Assembly (NCBI GenBank): GCA_903862845.1
Contig: CAIOZS010000238.1
Span: forward strand, 1 to 50,388
DNA: 50,388 nt
Source of the DNA: an uncultured Thermoleophilia bacterium
GTDB taxonomy: Bacteria; Actinomycetota; Thermoleophilia; UBA2241
Reading direction: 5' to 3'
The position numbers and the translations under genes are program-made. Shown in pieces: positions 18,054 to 28,549 of the stretch; positions within the stretch are counted from its first letter, which is position 1, and the number at the start of each line of letters is the position of its first letter. The notes beneath the pieces were generated by a model. That model was not told the origin of the DNA and did not search any database. It saw nothing but the letters and a program-made list of their open reading frames with translations.

Positions 18054-18939
18054 GGAGGGCCTCCTGTGCCTCTTCTCTCACGCGGGCGAGCGAGGTCACG
18101 AACTCGGCGCGCTCGCCGTGATGCAGCAGGCCCACGGGGTACTGCTCGTGCAGGCGTGACTCGCCCTCCTCGAACTTGCTGGCCGGCACGGCGTGCTCCT
18201 TCTGGCCCTTGAGAAACTCCGCCGGGTCGGCGGTCAGGTTGAAGCGTCCGTAGTACACGGGGCAGGCGGCCATGGCCTCGACCGCGGCGAAGCCCTTGTG
18301 CGCGATGCCGCCGGCGATGACGGAGACGAGCTGCCGGTAGGCCCAGGCGGTGCCGCGGGCGACGAAGGTCGCCCCCGCGGCGTGAGCCAGCTCGGAGAGG
18401 TCGAAGGCGGCCTCCACGTTGCCGTGCACACTGGTGGTGGACTTGTCGCCGGTGTGCGTGGTGGGGCTCATCTGCCCGCCGGTCATGCCGTAGATCGAGT
18501 TGTTGAAGATCAGCGCGGTGAGATCGATATTGCGCCGCGCCGCGTGGATGAAGTGGTTGCCGCCGATCGCCGAGCAATCGCCGTCGCCCATGGCGACGAC
18601 GACGCGGAGCGACGGGTCGGCGACCTTGACGCCCGTCGCCACGGCCAAGGCGCGGCCGTGGGCGGCGTGCACCGTGCTGTACTCGAGGTACTGGGCGATG
18701 CGGCCACTGCAGCCGATGCCGGCCACGATCACGACCTTCTCGGCGTCGAGCTCGAGGCCGAGAATCGCGTCGATGAGGGCGCGCGTGATGGTCCCGTTGG
18801 AGCAGCCCGGGCACCAGATCGTCTTGGGCGTGCGCAGCCAGGGCACGATCTCGCTGGTCTTGTGCGGATTGATCCGCGGCAGCTTGTAGTCGCTTTCGGG
18901 CGGGCTCTCGATCCGCTGTTCGTCGATGAGGGCGCTCAC
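18046..18939 (-). CDS. korB: 2-oxoacid:ferredoxin oxidoreductase, beta subunit (TPP-binding)
   Basis: IWCPGCSNGTITRALIDAI, AGIGCSGRIAQYLEY, VVVAMGDGDCSAIGGNHFIHAARRN; GTG start overlaps korA stop. Confidence 0.9.
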   Translation of the reverse strand: MSALIDEQRIESPPESDYKLPRINPHKTSEIVPWLRTPKTIWCPGCSNGTITRALIDAILGLELDAEKVVIVAGIGCSGRIAQYLEYSTVHAAHGRALAVATGVKVADPSLRVVVAMGDGDCSAIGGNHFIHAARRNIDLTALIFNNSIYGMTGGQMSPTTHTGDKSTTSVHGNVEAAFDLSELAHAAGATFVARGTAWAYRQLVSVIAGGIAHKGFAAVEAMAACPVYYGRFNLTADPAEFLKGQKEHAVPASKFEEGESRLHEQYPVGLLHHGERAEFVTSLARVREEAQEALRG

Positions 18940-20099
18940 GACTTCGACCAGTCGTGGTAGTAGAACTCGGCCCTGACCAGCTCCTCGATCTGCGTCGGCG
19001 TGATCAGTTTGCCGTCCACGCGGCCGAAGTCGACGACCTTGGCGCGCCCTGACACCGCGGCCTGCACTTCCCAGCTCATCTGCTTGAGGTTCATCTCGGG
19101 CACGATGACGGTGCGCACCTGCTCGGCCATGCGGTCGACGGCCAGCGTCGGGAATGGCCACAGGGTGATGGGCCGCACGAGGCCCACGGGCACATCCCTG
19201 GCGCGCGCCCACTTGACCACGGCCTTGGCCGAGCGCGCCACGGAGCCGTAGGCAAAAATGGCCACCTCGGCATCCTTCATCTCGTACTCCTCGACGCGCG
19301 CGATGGCGTCGCGGTGATGGTAGATCTTCTCGCGCAGGTAGCGCCCCAGGTCGCCGGCGACCTCCGGGTCGCCGGTCTCGGGCGCGTCGGTCCTGCGGTT
19401 ATACACGAGACCCGTGACATGTACGCGGAAGGCCGATCCCAGGGGCGGTCGCGGGAGGATGTTGTCGAGATCGCTCATGACCGTGTCGTATTCGCCGGGC
19501 TCGCAGTCGGGAATGCCGCGCTCTGCGATGCGCAGGCTCCCCGGCTCGGGCAGGGTGACGGCCTCGCGCATGTGGCCGATCAGCGCGTCGCTGAGCACGA
19601 TCACCGGGGTGCGGTACTGTTCGGCGAGGTTGAAGGCTGCGACGGTGAGCGTGTAGCACTCGTAGACGCTGCTCGGCACGAGGGCGATCACCGAGTGCTC
19701 GCCGTGCGTGCCCCACCGGGCCTGCATCACGTCGCCCTGGCTGGGCTCGGTCGGCAGGCCGGTCGACGGCCCGCCGCGCATCACGTCGACGATCACGCAG
19801 GGGATCTGCGCCATCTCGGCGAAGCCGATCATCTCCTGCATGAGGCTGAAGCCGGGACCGGAGGTCGCGGTGAACGCCTTCTGCCCGGCGAGCGAGGCGC
19901 CGCAGACCGCGGCGATGCTGGCGATCTCGTCCTCCATCTGGAGGAACGAGCCGCCCACCTCGGGCATGCGGCGGGAAAGCGTCTCGGCGATCTCCGTGGA
20001 CGGCGTGATGGGGTAGCCCGCGAAGAAGCGCGCGCCCGCGGCGATGGCGCCTTCGGCGACGGCCTCGTTGCCCTGCATGAGGATCGGGGAGGCGGGCAT
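18936..20099 (-). CDS. korA: 2-oxoacid:ferredoxin oxidoreductase, alpha subunit
   Basis: ILMQGNEAVAEGAIAAGARFFAGYPITPSTEIAE, QMEDEIASIAAVCGASLAGQKAFTATSGPGFSLMQE. Confidence 0.9.
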   Translation of the reverse strand: MPASPILMQGNEAVAEGAIAAGARFFAGYPITPSTEIAETLSRRMPEVGGSFLQMEDEIASIAAVCGASLAGQKAFTATSGPGFSLMQEMIGFAEMAQIPCVIVDVMRGGPSTGLPTEPSQGDVMQARWGTHGEHSVIALVPSSVYECYTLTVAAFNLAEQYRTPVIVLSDALIGHMREAVTLPEPGSLRIAERGIPDCEPGEYDTVMSDLDNILPRPPLGSAFRVHVTGLVYNRRTDAPETGDPEVAGDLGRYLREKIYHHRDAIARVEEYEMKDAEVAIFAYGSVARSAKAVVKWARARDVPVGLVRPITLWPFPTLAVDRMAEQVRTVIVPEMNLKQMSWEVQAAVSGRAKVVDFGRVDGKLITPTQIEELVRAEFYYHDWSKS

Positions 20100-20100
20100 G

Positions 20101-20499
20101 TCAGTCGTCCCCTCCGCCGTGGACGCCGCACTCGCTGCCCGTCACGGGCCGCTCGTCGTTGTCGGGACTGCCGGCGAGTGCCGCCTTGACCCGGCCGCGC
20201 TGGGCCTCGGCGATCGCCTCCGGTGTCGCCGCGGCGCCCTTCGCCGGCTTCTTCCGGGCGCGCCGCTCGACTTCGATCGCGAAGTCCGGGCAATGGATCT
20301 CGCAGAGGAGGCAGGAAGTGCACTCGTCGGCGCGCGCGATAGTGGGATAGCCCAGCTTGTCGCGGTCGTACACGTCTTCCGGGCACAGCTCGATGCAGAT
20401 GCCGCAGGCCTTGCAGAGCGCGAGGTCCAGCGCGATCTGGGGAGCGGGCGCTTCGCCGGTCGCGGTCTTCTCTTGCGCGGCCACGATCATCATCGTCAC
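20101..20499 (-). CDS. korD: 2x[4Fe-4S] ferredoxin subunit of 2-oxoacid oxidoreductase
   Basis: [12 protein letters not shown] and [16 protein letters not shown] start overlaps hutU stop. Confidence 0.88.
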   Translation of the reverse strand: MTMMIVAAQEKTATGEAPAPQIALDLALCKACGICIELCPEDVYDRDKLGYPTIARADECTSCLLCEIHCPDFAIEVERRARKKPAKGAAATPEAIAEAQRGRVKAALAGSPDNDERPVTGSECGVHGGGDD

Positions 20500-22178
20500 C
20501 CCTCGACCATCGGCAGGTCGATGCCGCTTTCGCGGGCCTTGTCGATGGCCTCCGGGTAGCCGGCGTCGGCGTGGCGCATCACGCCGGTGCCGGGGTCGCT
20601 CGTGAGCACGCGCTGCAGGCGCGCAGCCATCATGTCGGTGCCGTCGGCTACCACCACCATGCCGGCGTGCAGGCTCTTGCCGATGCCCACGCCGCCGCCG
20701 TGGTGGAAGCTCACCCAGCTGGCTCCGGCCGCCGTGTTCACGAGAGCATTGAGAATGGGCCAGTCGGCGATCGCGTCGCTGCCGTCGCGCATGCTCTCGG
20801 TCTCGCGATAGGGGCTGGCAACAGACCCCGAGTCCAGGTGGTCGCGGCCGATGACGAGCGGCGCCTTGACCTTGCCGCTGCGCACCAGCTCGTTGAAGAT
20901 CTGCCCCGCTTTGGCGCGTTCGCCGTACTCCAGCCAACAGATGCGGCAGGGAAGACCCTGGAAGTGGACCCTCTCGGCGGCCATCTTGAGCCAGCGCGTG
21001 ACCATCTCGTTGTCGGGGAAGGCCTCGAGCAGGGCGGCGTCGGTGGCGGCGATGTCGGCGGGGTCGCCGCTCAGCGCCGCCCAGCGGAACGGGCCGTTGC
21101 CGCGGCAGAAGAGCGGCCGCAGGTACAGGGGCACGAAGCCCTCGAAGGCGAAGGCCTCGGCGCAGCCGGCCTCCTTCGCCACCCCGCGGATGTTGTTGCC
21201 GTAGTCGAACACGTGGGCGCCGGCCTTCTGCAGAGCGACCATCGCCTCGACGTGGACGACGATGCTGGCGACGGCGCGGCGCACGTACTCGGGCGGGTCG
21301 GCGCGCCGCAGCGCGACGGCCTCCTCGAGGCTCATGCCGTTCGGCACGTAGCCGTTCAGGGTGTCGTGTGCCGAAGTCTGGTCGGTGACGAGGTCGGGAG
21401 TGAAGCCGCGGCGCACGAGCTCGGGATAGACGTCGGCGGCATTGCCGAGCAAAGCGATGGACAGGGGCTTCTTCGCCTTCACGGCCTCGTCGGCGAGGCG
21501 CAGAGCCTCGTCAAGCGACTCGGTGGAGACGTCGACGTAGGCCGTCTCGAGGCGGCGCGCGATGCGGTGAGGGTCGATCTCGACGCAGAGCGCGACCCCG
21601 CCGGCCATGGTGACGGCCAGCGGCTGGGCGCCGCCCATGCCGCCGAGGCCGGCCGTCAGGACGAGCCGGCCGCCGAGGTCGGCGCCGTAGTGCTTCTGGC
21701 CGGCGGCCGCGAAGGTCTGGTAGGTGCCCTGGAGGATGCCCTGCGTGCCGATGTAGATCCAGCTCCCGGCGGTCATCTGCCCGTACATGGTGAGACCGAG
21801 CGCGTCCAGACGGCGAAACTCGTCCCAGTTCGCCCAGTCGGGCACCAGGTTGGCATTGGCGATGAGCACGCGTGGGGCCATCTCGTGGGTCTCGAAGACG
21901 CCCACGGGCTTGCCGCTCTGCACGAGCAGCGTCTCGTCGTCCTTGAGGCGGCGCAGGGTGGCGACGATGGCGTCGAAGCTCGCCCAGTCGCGCGCCGCCT
22001 TGCCGGCGCCGCCGTAGACCACGAGCTCGTCCGGCGCCTCAGCCACTTCGGGATCGAGGTTGTTCATGAGCATGCGCATGGCAGCTTCCTGCTGCCAGCC
22101 CTTGCAGCTGATCTCCGTGCCGCGAGGGGCGCGCACCGGGCGCGGGCCCGACGGTTTTGTGGATCCTGTGGTGTTCAC
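20496..22178 (-). CDS. hutU: Urocanate hydratase
   Basis: [74 protein letters not shown] 22178 chosen because the conserved N-terminus lies upstream of the first convenient ATG. Confidence 0.95.
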   Translation of the reverse strand: MNTTGSTKPSGPRPVRAPRGTEISCKGWQQEAAMRMLMNNLDPEVAEAPDELVVYGGAGKAARDWASFDAIVATLRRLKDDETLLVQSGKPVGVFETHEMAPRVLIANANLVPDWANWDEFRRLDALGLTMYGQMTAGSWIYIGTQGILQGTYQTFAAAGQKHYGADLGGRLVLTAGLGGMGGAQPLAVTMAGGVALCVEIDPHRIARRLETAYVDVSTESLDEALRLADEAVKAKKPLSIALLGNAADVYPELVRRGFTPDLVTDQTSAHDTLNGYVPNGMSLEEAVALRRADPPEYVRRAVASIVVHVEAMVALQKAGAHVFDYGNNIRGVAKEAGCAEAFAFEGFVPLYLRPLFCRGNGPFRWAALSGDPADIAATDAALLEAFPDNEMVTRWLKMAAERVHFQGLPCRICWLEYGERAKAGQIFNELVRSGKVKAPLVIGRDHLDSGSVASPYRETESMRDGSDAIADWPILNALVNTAAGASWVSFHHGGGVGIGKSLHAGMVVVADGTDMMAARLQRVLTSDPGTGVMRHADAGYPEAIDKARESGIDLPMVEG

Positions 22179-22342
22179 GTGCCGCCTCGTTTCGCGCGTG
22201 GTTGTTCGTGTCCGGCCGTCGCCTGCGATGATCGTCACTTTCAACTTTGACGCGAGCCGGCGAACGCTTCAAGAGGCCCGCGGCTCTGTCCAGATAGCTG
22301 AACTCGTTTTCGCCGTGGGCCGCCGCCCGCGAGGACCCGGGT

Positions 22343-23797
22343 CTACGCGCGCGGCACGAATCCGGCCACGAGCGCGTCGATGCGCGCCGCCACGCCCGCG
22401 GCCAGCGGCTCCGGCCGATGAGTCTCGAGGAGCTTGAGGGCCTTGCGGCGGGCTTTCTCACGAAGGTCGAGCCCGCCCTCTTCTTGCCAGCGCACGTGGC
22501 CTTGGCGGTTGATGATCGTCGGTCGCCACTGGGCCGTGCGCACGTGTTTGGCCGTGTGCTTGCTGCTGAGGAAGTCGCCGCCGGGGCCGACCTGGCGGAT
22601 AGCATCCACTGCCAGGGTCTCCGGGCTGACCTCGACGCCCGCGAAGATGCGGCGGTTGAGCGACAGATACTCATCCATAATGACGATCAGTTCGAGCGAC
22701 GCGGTCATGCCGTAGTCGATGTAGCCGATGTCGTGGTTGAGGTTGGAGCCGGCGGCAAGGCTCAAGAACGTGAGCTCGGCCGCCTCCATGCCCGCCTGCG
22801 CGTCGATCACCTGCGCGTCGCTGGTGCCGGCGTACCCCCAGTTCGGCAGGTCCAGCCAGCGCGCCATCTCGATCGCGCAGAGGTAGCCCATGAGGTACTC
22901 CGGCGCGTTGTAGGCGGACTGCATTGTGCCCATGTCGAGCACGGCCGGGCCGATCCCGAAGAGGAAGGGCGCGCCCGGCTTGCGGAGCTGGTGGACGACG
23001 AGGCCGAGGAGTGACTCGGCCGTGCCCTGAGCGATGTGCCCGGCGACCGTGAGCGGCGCCGTGCCGCCGGCGAGCGGGGACGTGGAGTACACCGCCGGGA
23101 TGCCCCAATCGGCGCACAGCAGCAGCTTGTCGACGCTCTCGACCGGGTGCCGTAGCGGGCTCGTGGGCTCGGCGTACAAGGTGAAGTACGGCTTGGCGCG
23201 CAGCGCGTCGGCGCCGCCGCGCAGCTCGCCGGCGATGCGCCACATCACCTCGAGGTCGGCGGCGTTCTCGGCGACCACCACGAGCGGCTTGGTCGTGTTT
23301 GCCACCAGCGCACGGAAGCTCTCGAGAAGGGCGACGTGCGGGTCTCCGCCGCCGGGGTGCGCGTAGGCCATCACGAAGTCGATCATGGGCAGCGCGTCGC
23401 AGAGGCGGGCGGCCTCGACGCCGTCGGAGAGCGCCGTGGGGCGATGCTCACCGGTGCCCAGGTCGTAGACGCTGGTCACGGCCGAGCCGTTGCCGAAGTA
23501 GGCGTTGTAGCCTCCCAGCGACATCGCCGGCGCGCCGGCGCGGTCGAAGACCTCGATCATGTGAGGCGCCGTGGCCCGCGCCTGCTCCACGAGCCGGCGC
23601 GGGATGCGCGCGAGGTCGGGCTCGGTGATCGTGCAGCCGGCGGCGCGCAGCAGTTCGAGGGCCTCGGGGTGGTGCACGCGCTGGCCCACGCTCTCCATGA
23701 TCTCGAGGGCAGCGCCGTAGATGGCCGCCCTGTCGCTCTCGCTGAGATAGGTCAGCCGGCCTGCGCGCGGCCGCGGCTGCGGATCGTGATCGGGCAC
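22343..23797 (-). CDS. MttB-family methyltransferase, non-pyrrolysine; copy 3 (diverged from copies 1 and 2)
   Basis: YGAALEIMESVGQRVHHPEALELLRAAGC, SKHTAKHVRTAQWRPTIINRQGHVRW; GTG preceded by GGAAGGAG; no in-frame amber codon. Confidence 0.85.
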   Translation of the reverse strand: MPDHDPQPRPRAGRLTYLSESDRAAIYGAALEIMESVGQRVHHPEALELLRAAGCTITEPDLARIPRRLVEQARATAPHMIEVFDRAGAPAMSLGGYNAYFGNGSAVTSVYDLGTGEHRPTALSDGVEAARLCDALPMIDFVMAYAHPGGGDPHVALLESFRALVANTTKPLVVVAENAADLEVMWRIAGELRGGADALRAKPYFTLYAEPTSPLRHPVESVDKLLLCADWGIPAVYSTSPLAGGTAPLTVAGHIAQGTAESLLGLVVHQLRKPGAPFLFGIGPAVLDMGTMQSAYNAPEYLMGYLCAIEMARWLDLPNWGYAGTSDAQVIDAQAGMEAAELTFLSLAAGSNLNHDIGYIDYGMTASLELIVIMDEYLSLNRRIFAGVEVSPETLAVDAIRQVGPGGDFLSSKHTAKHVRTAQWRPTIINRQGHVRWQEEGGLDLREKARRKALKLLETHRPEPLAAGVAARIDALVAGFVPRA

Positions 23798-23962
23798 CGA
23801 AGGGCTCCTTCCGGTGGTGACGTTGCGACGTGTGCAACAAGCCTGACGGTCGGCCGCGGCCGCATCAAGGGTCTTGTCCGGCTGTCCAGCGAGCCGCACT
23901 TGTATTCGTTGTGGTGCTCGGGCATGGCCGCTAGGATGGATTGAGGCCCAGCGAAGAGGAGA

Positions 23963-24838
23963 GTGGGAAGCGTGCCGCAGAGCCGTCCGGAAGTGGAAGG
24001 CACCACGTGGGGGGCCGCCCGAGTCCTCGACGTGCTCGAGTTCCTGGGGCGCAGAAACAGCCCGGCCCCGGCCAGCATCATCGCCGCGTCGTGCGGCATC
24101 CCCAGATCGAGCACCTACGGACTGCTCAACCTGCTGAAGTCGCGGCGCTTCGTCGCCTATCGCGCGGGCGAGCGCGCCTGGACGCTGGGCAGCGCGGCCT
24201 CCGAGCTGAGCTCCGAGGCCCCGCTGTTCGCGCACGGGCTCGCCGTGCTCCGGGCGTTCGCCACGGTGTCTCGCCGCCTGACGCCGCGGCAGATCGTGAG
24301 CGCGGCGGGGATGTCACAGGCGGGCGTCGCGCGGATCCTTCCCTACCTCGTGGAGAGCGACCTCCTGCACGCGGATGCGGACGGCACGTACTCCCTGGGA
24401 CTCGAGCTCGTGAGCCTGGCCTCCAGAGTCGGCTGGGTAGACAGGCTGCGCATCGCCGCGCGCGCTCACCTGATGCGCCTCCGGGACGCCACTCAGGAGA
24501 CGGCCAACCTCATCGTCCTCGACGGCGACCACGCCATCTACGTCGACCAGGTAGAGAGTCCCTACGCCCTGCGTCACAGCGGCTGGGTGGGGCGCCGCGT
24601 GCCGCTCGCCGGCACGGCCACCGGTGCCGCCTTCGAAGACCCCGGCACGGCGCACACGATGGCCGACGCCGTCGAGAACGGGGTCACGGCCATCGCCTGC
24701 ACCATCGACATCTCGGACTACGATGCGGCGGTCGGTATCACGGCGCCGAGCTGGCGCATCGAGGAGTTCGGCGTGCCACGGACCGAGCAGATGGTCGAGG
24801 CGGTCTCGCGCGAGATCGCCCTACGCCTGCGCGCGTAG
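23963..24838 (+). CDS. IclR-family transcriptional regulator
   Basis: N-terminal wHTH (AARVLDVLEFLGRRNSPAPASIIAASCGIPRSSTYGLLNLL) and C-terminal effector domain (YVDQVESPYALRHSGWVGRRVPLAGTATGAAF); divergent from the mttB3-led operon. Confidence 0.85.
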   Translation: MGSVPQSRPEVEGTTWGAARVLDVLEFLGRRNSPAPASIIAASCGIPRSSTYGLLNLLKSRRFVAYRAGERAWTLGSAASELSSEAPLFAHGLAVLRAFATVSRRLTPRQIVSAAGMSQAGVARILPYLVESDLLHADADGTYSLGLELVSLASRVGWVDRLRIAARAHLMRLRDATQETANLIVLDGDHAIYVDQVESPYALRHSGWVGRRVPLAGTATGAAFEDPGTAHTMADAVENGVTAIACTIDISDYDAAVGITAPSWRIEEFGVPRTEQMVEAVSREIALRLRA

Positions 24839-24999
24839 CTCCACGTCGGTCATTTGCGTCCGTAATCCCGGAAACCCGGCACGCCCGCTGTGAAACCAGT
24901 GGGGGTTCGCCTAGAGTCCTGCCTGCGAGACGCGTCGTTTCGGCCGCCCGCGCCCGCCCGTCCCCGCCGGCGCCCGGTCCACTGAGGAAGGAGACGCTC

Positions 25000-26523
25000 G
25001 TGACGATCATCCTGGACGGCGGGTCGCTGACCGTCGAGAAGCTCGTGCGCGTTGCCCGCGAGGGCGAGAGGGTCGAGCTCGACCCGGCGGCCGTGAAACG
25101 CATCCGGGTATGCCGCGCCATGCTCGAAGACAAGATCAAGGCGCGCGAGATCATGTACGGCACCAACACCGGCATCGGCGAGTTCTCCGAGATGGTGCTC
25201 GACGACGACCAGGTGCAGCAGTTTCAGCGCTACCTCGTGTACAACCACTCAGCCGGCATCGGCAAGCCGGCGCCGCTCGAGGTCGTGCGCGCCGCCATGG
25301 CGGGCCGCATCAACGTGCACGCCCACGGCAACTCGGGCAACCGCCCCGAGATCACGCTCACGCTGGTCGAGCTGCTGAACAGGGGCGTCACTCCGGTGAT
25401 CTGCGAGAAAGGCTCGGTGGGCGCCTCCGGCGACCTCGCCCCCATGGCCCAGCTCGCCCTCCTGCTGATGGGCGAGGGCGAGGCGTTTTACGAAGGCGAA
25501 CGCCTGCCGGGTGCAGTGGCCATGGAGCGTGCCGGCATCCCCGTCCCGGGGCTGCAGGCGCGCGACGGCCTTGCCACGATCAACGGCTCCAATGTGCTCA
25601 CGGCGATGAGCGCGTTGCTCTGCTACGACACCGACCGCTGGCTGCGCCAGGCCGAGATCGCCTGTGCCATGAGCCTCGAGGCGCTGCTCGCCAACCTCAA
25701 GCCCTACAACGCCAAGCTCCACGAGCTGCGCGGCTTCGCCGGCGCCATCCGCAGCGCGGCGGCGATCAAGAAGTGCATCGAGGGCAGCGACCTGGCGACC
25801 GGCAAGATCAAGACCAAAGTGCAGGACGCCTACTCCATGCGCTCCTCGCCGCAGGTCATCGGCGCCGCTCACGACGCGCTCGCCTGGGCCAGGTCGCAGG
25901 TCGAGATCGAGCTCAACGGCGTCGGAGACAACCCGATCTTCGTGCCCGAGGACAAGCTCACGCTGACCGGCGCCAACTTCCAGGGCACGCCGGTCAGCCT
26001 GCCGATGGAGCTCGTCGGGCAGGCCATCACCATGGTGAGCGTGCTCAGCGAGCGCCGGCTCAACCGCCTCGAGAACCCGGCGCTCAGCCAGGGCCTGCCG
26101 GACTTCCTCACGCCGAACCCGGGTTTCTACAGCGGCCTCATGCTCAGCCAGTATGCCGCGGACACGCTCATCACCGAGCAGCGCATCCTTGCGGCTCCGG
26201 CCTCCACGATGAGCATCCCGGCGGCGGCCGACCAGGAGGACTTCGTCTCGATGGGCATGAACACGGCCCTCAAGAACCGCCAGATCCTCGAGAACGCCTA
26301 CGGCGTGCTCGGCATCGAATTCATGGCGGCGGCGCAGGCCCTCGATTTCCGCGAGTTCACGCCCGGCGCGGGCGTGAACGCGGCGCACGAGGTCATCCGC
26401 CGCCACGTCGAGCACCTCGACGTCGACCGCCCTCTTTACCCCGATCACAACGCCATGGCGGCCCTCGTCGCCGCGGGCGAGATCCTGGAGGCGGTCGAGA
26501 ACGCGGTCGGCCCGCTGGGCTGA
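25000..26523 (+). CDS. Aromatic/histidine ammonia-lyase family protein, copy 2 (diverged)
   Basis: MIO motif GSVGASGDLAPMAQ; LVYNHSAGIG (N-H in place of HAL S-H); STMSIPAAADQEDFVSMGMNTALK; GTG preceded by AAGGAG. Confidence 0.9.
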   Translation: MTIILDGGSLTVEKLVRVAREGERVELDPAAVKRIRVCRAMLEDKIKAREIMYGTNTGIGEFSEMVLDDDQVQQFQRYLVYNHSAGIGKPAPLEVVRAAMAGRINVHAHGNSGNRPEITLTLVELLNRGVTPVICEKGSVGASGDLAPMAQLALLLMGEGEAFYEGERLPGAVAMERAGIPVPGLQARDGLATINGSNVLTAMSALLCYDTDRWLRQAEIACAMSLEALLANLKPYNAKLHELRGFAGAIRSAAAIKKCIEGSDLATGKIKTKVQDAYSMRSSPQVIGAAHDALAWARSQVEIELNGVGDNPIFVPEDKLTLTGANFQGTPVSLPMELVGQAITMVSVLSERRLNRLENPALSQGLPDFLTPNPGFYSGLMLSQYAADTLITEQRILAAPASTMSIPAAADQEDFVSMGMNTALKNRQILENAYGVLGIEFMAAAQALDFREFTPGAGVNAAHEVIRRHVEHLDVDRPLYPDHNAMAALVAAGEILEAVENAVGPLG

Positions 26524-26560
26524 TGTTTGTGCGGCAGCGCGAGGGCGGCGGCCCTCCTGC

Positions 26561-26607
26561 AGGACGAGGCGGCCGGGCGAAGACAGGCGCCCGGCCGTTT
26601 TCGTCCT
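26561..26607 (+). terminator. Rho-independent terminator downstream of HAL copy 2
   Basis: CGGCCGGGCG (26570-26579)/CGCCCGGCCG (26588-26597) then TTTT; outer AGGACGA/TCGTCCT extension. Confidence 0.75.
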
Positions 26608-26657
26608 GACTGCCGCCCGCCGGCGCGATAGACTACGCGCCGGCTAACGGAGGACCC

Positions 26658-28277
<1,620 letters not shown>

Positions 28278-28379
28278 CAAGCCCTCCTTCGCCGCGGACC
28301 GGGTCCACGCCCCGCCTGACGCGCGCGGCGACGCAGGCAGCCGCCGTCGGCCGTGGGAACGGAGCTTGATGAGGAAGGG

Positions 28380-28457
28380 TGGCGGGAGCGACGGGGCTCG
28401 AACCCGCGACCTCCGGCGTGACAGGCCGGCGCTCTAAACCAACTGAGCTACGCCCCC
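28380..28457 (-). tRNA. tRNA-Asp (GTC)
   Basis: Reverse complement GGGGGCGTAGCTCAGTTGGTTTAGAGCGCCGGCCTGTCACGCCGGAGGTCGCGGGTTCGAGCCCCGTCGCTCCCGCCA; anticodon loop CTGTCAC; CCA encoded. Confidence 0.92.
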
Positions 28458-28549
28458 GCGAAAGGACGATGACGGCCGGCGAACTTGTGGGCCGGCCGCG
28501 GTGCAACGAACCGGCAGTCTAGCACACGCCGAAGAGCGCGGCAAAACGG

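Noticed and set aside
25249-26448. 399-aa antisense ORF opposite HAL copy 2
   Set aside because: His/Val/Arg-rich shadow frame of a conserved enzyme.
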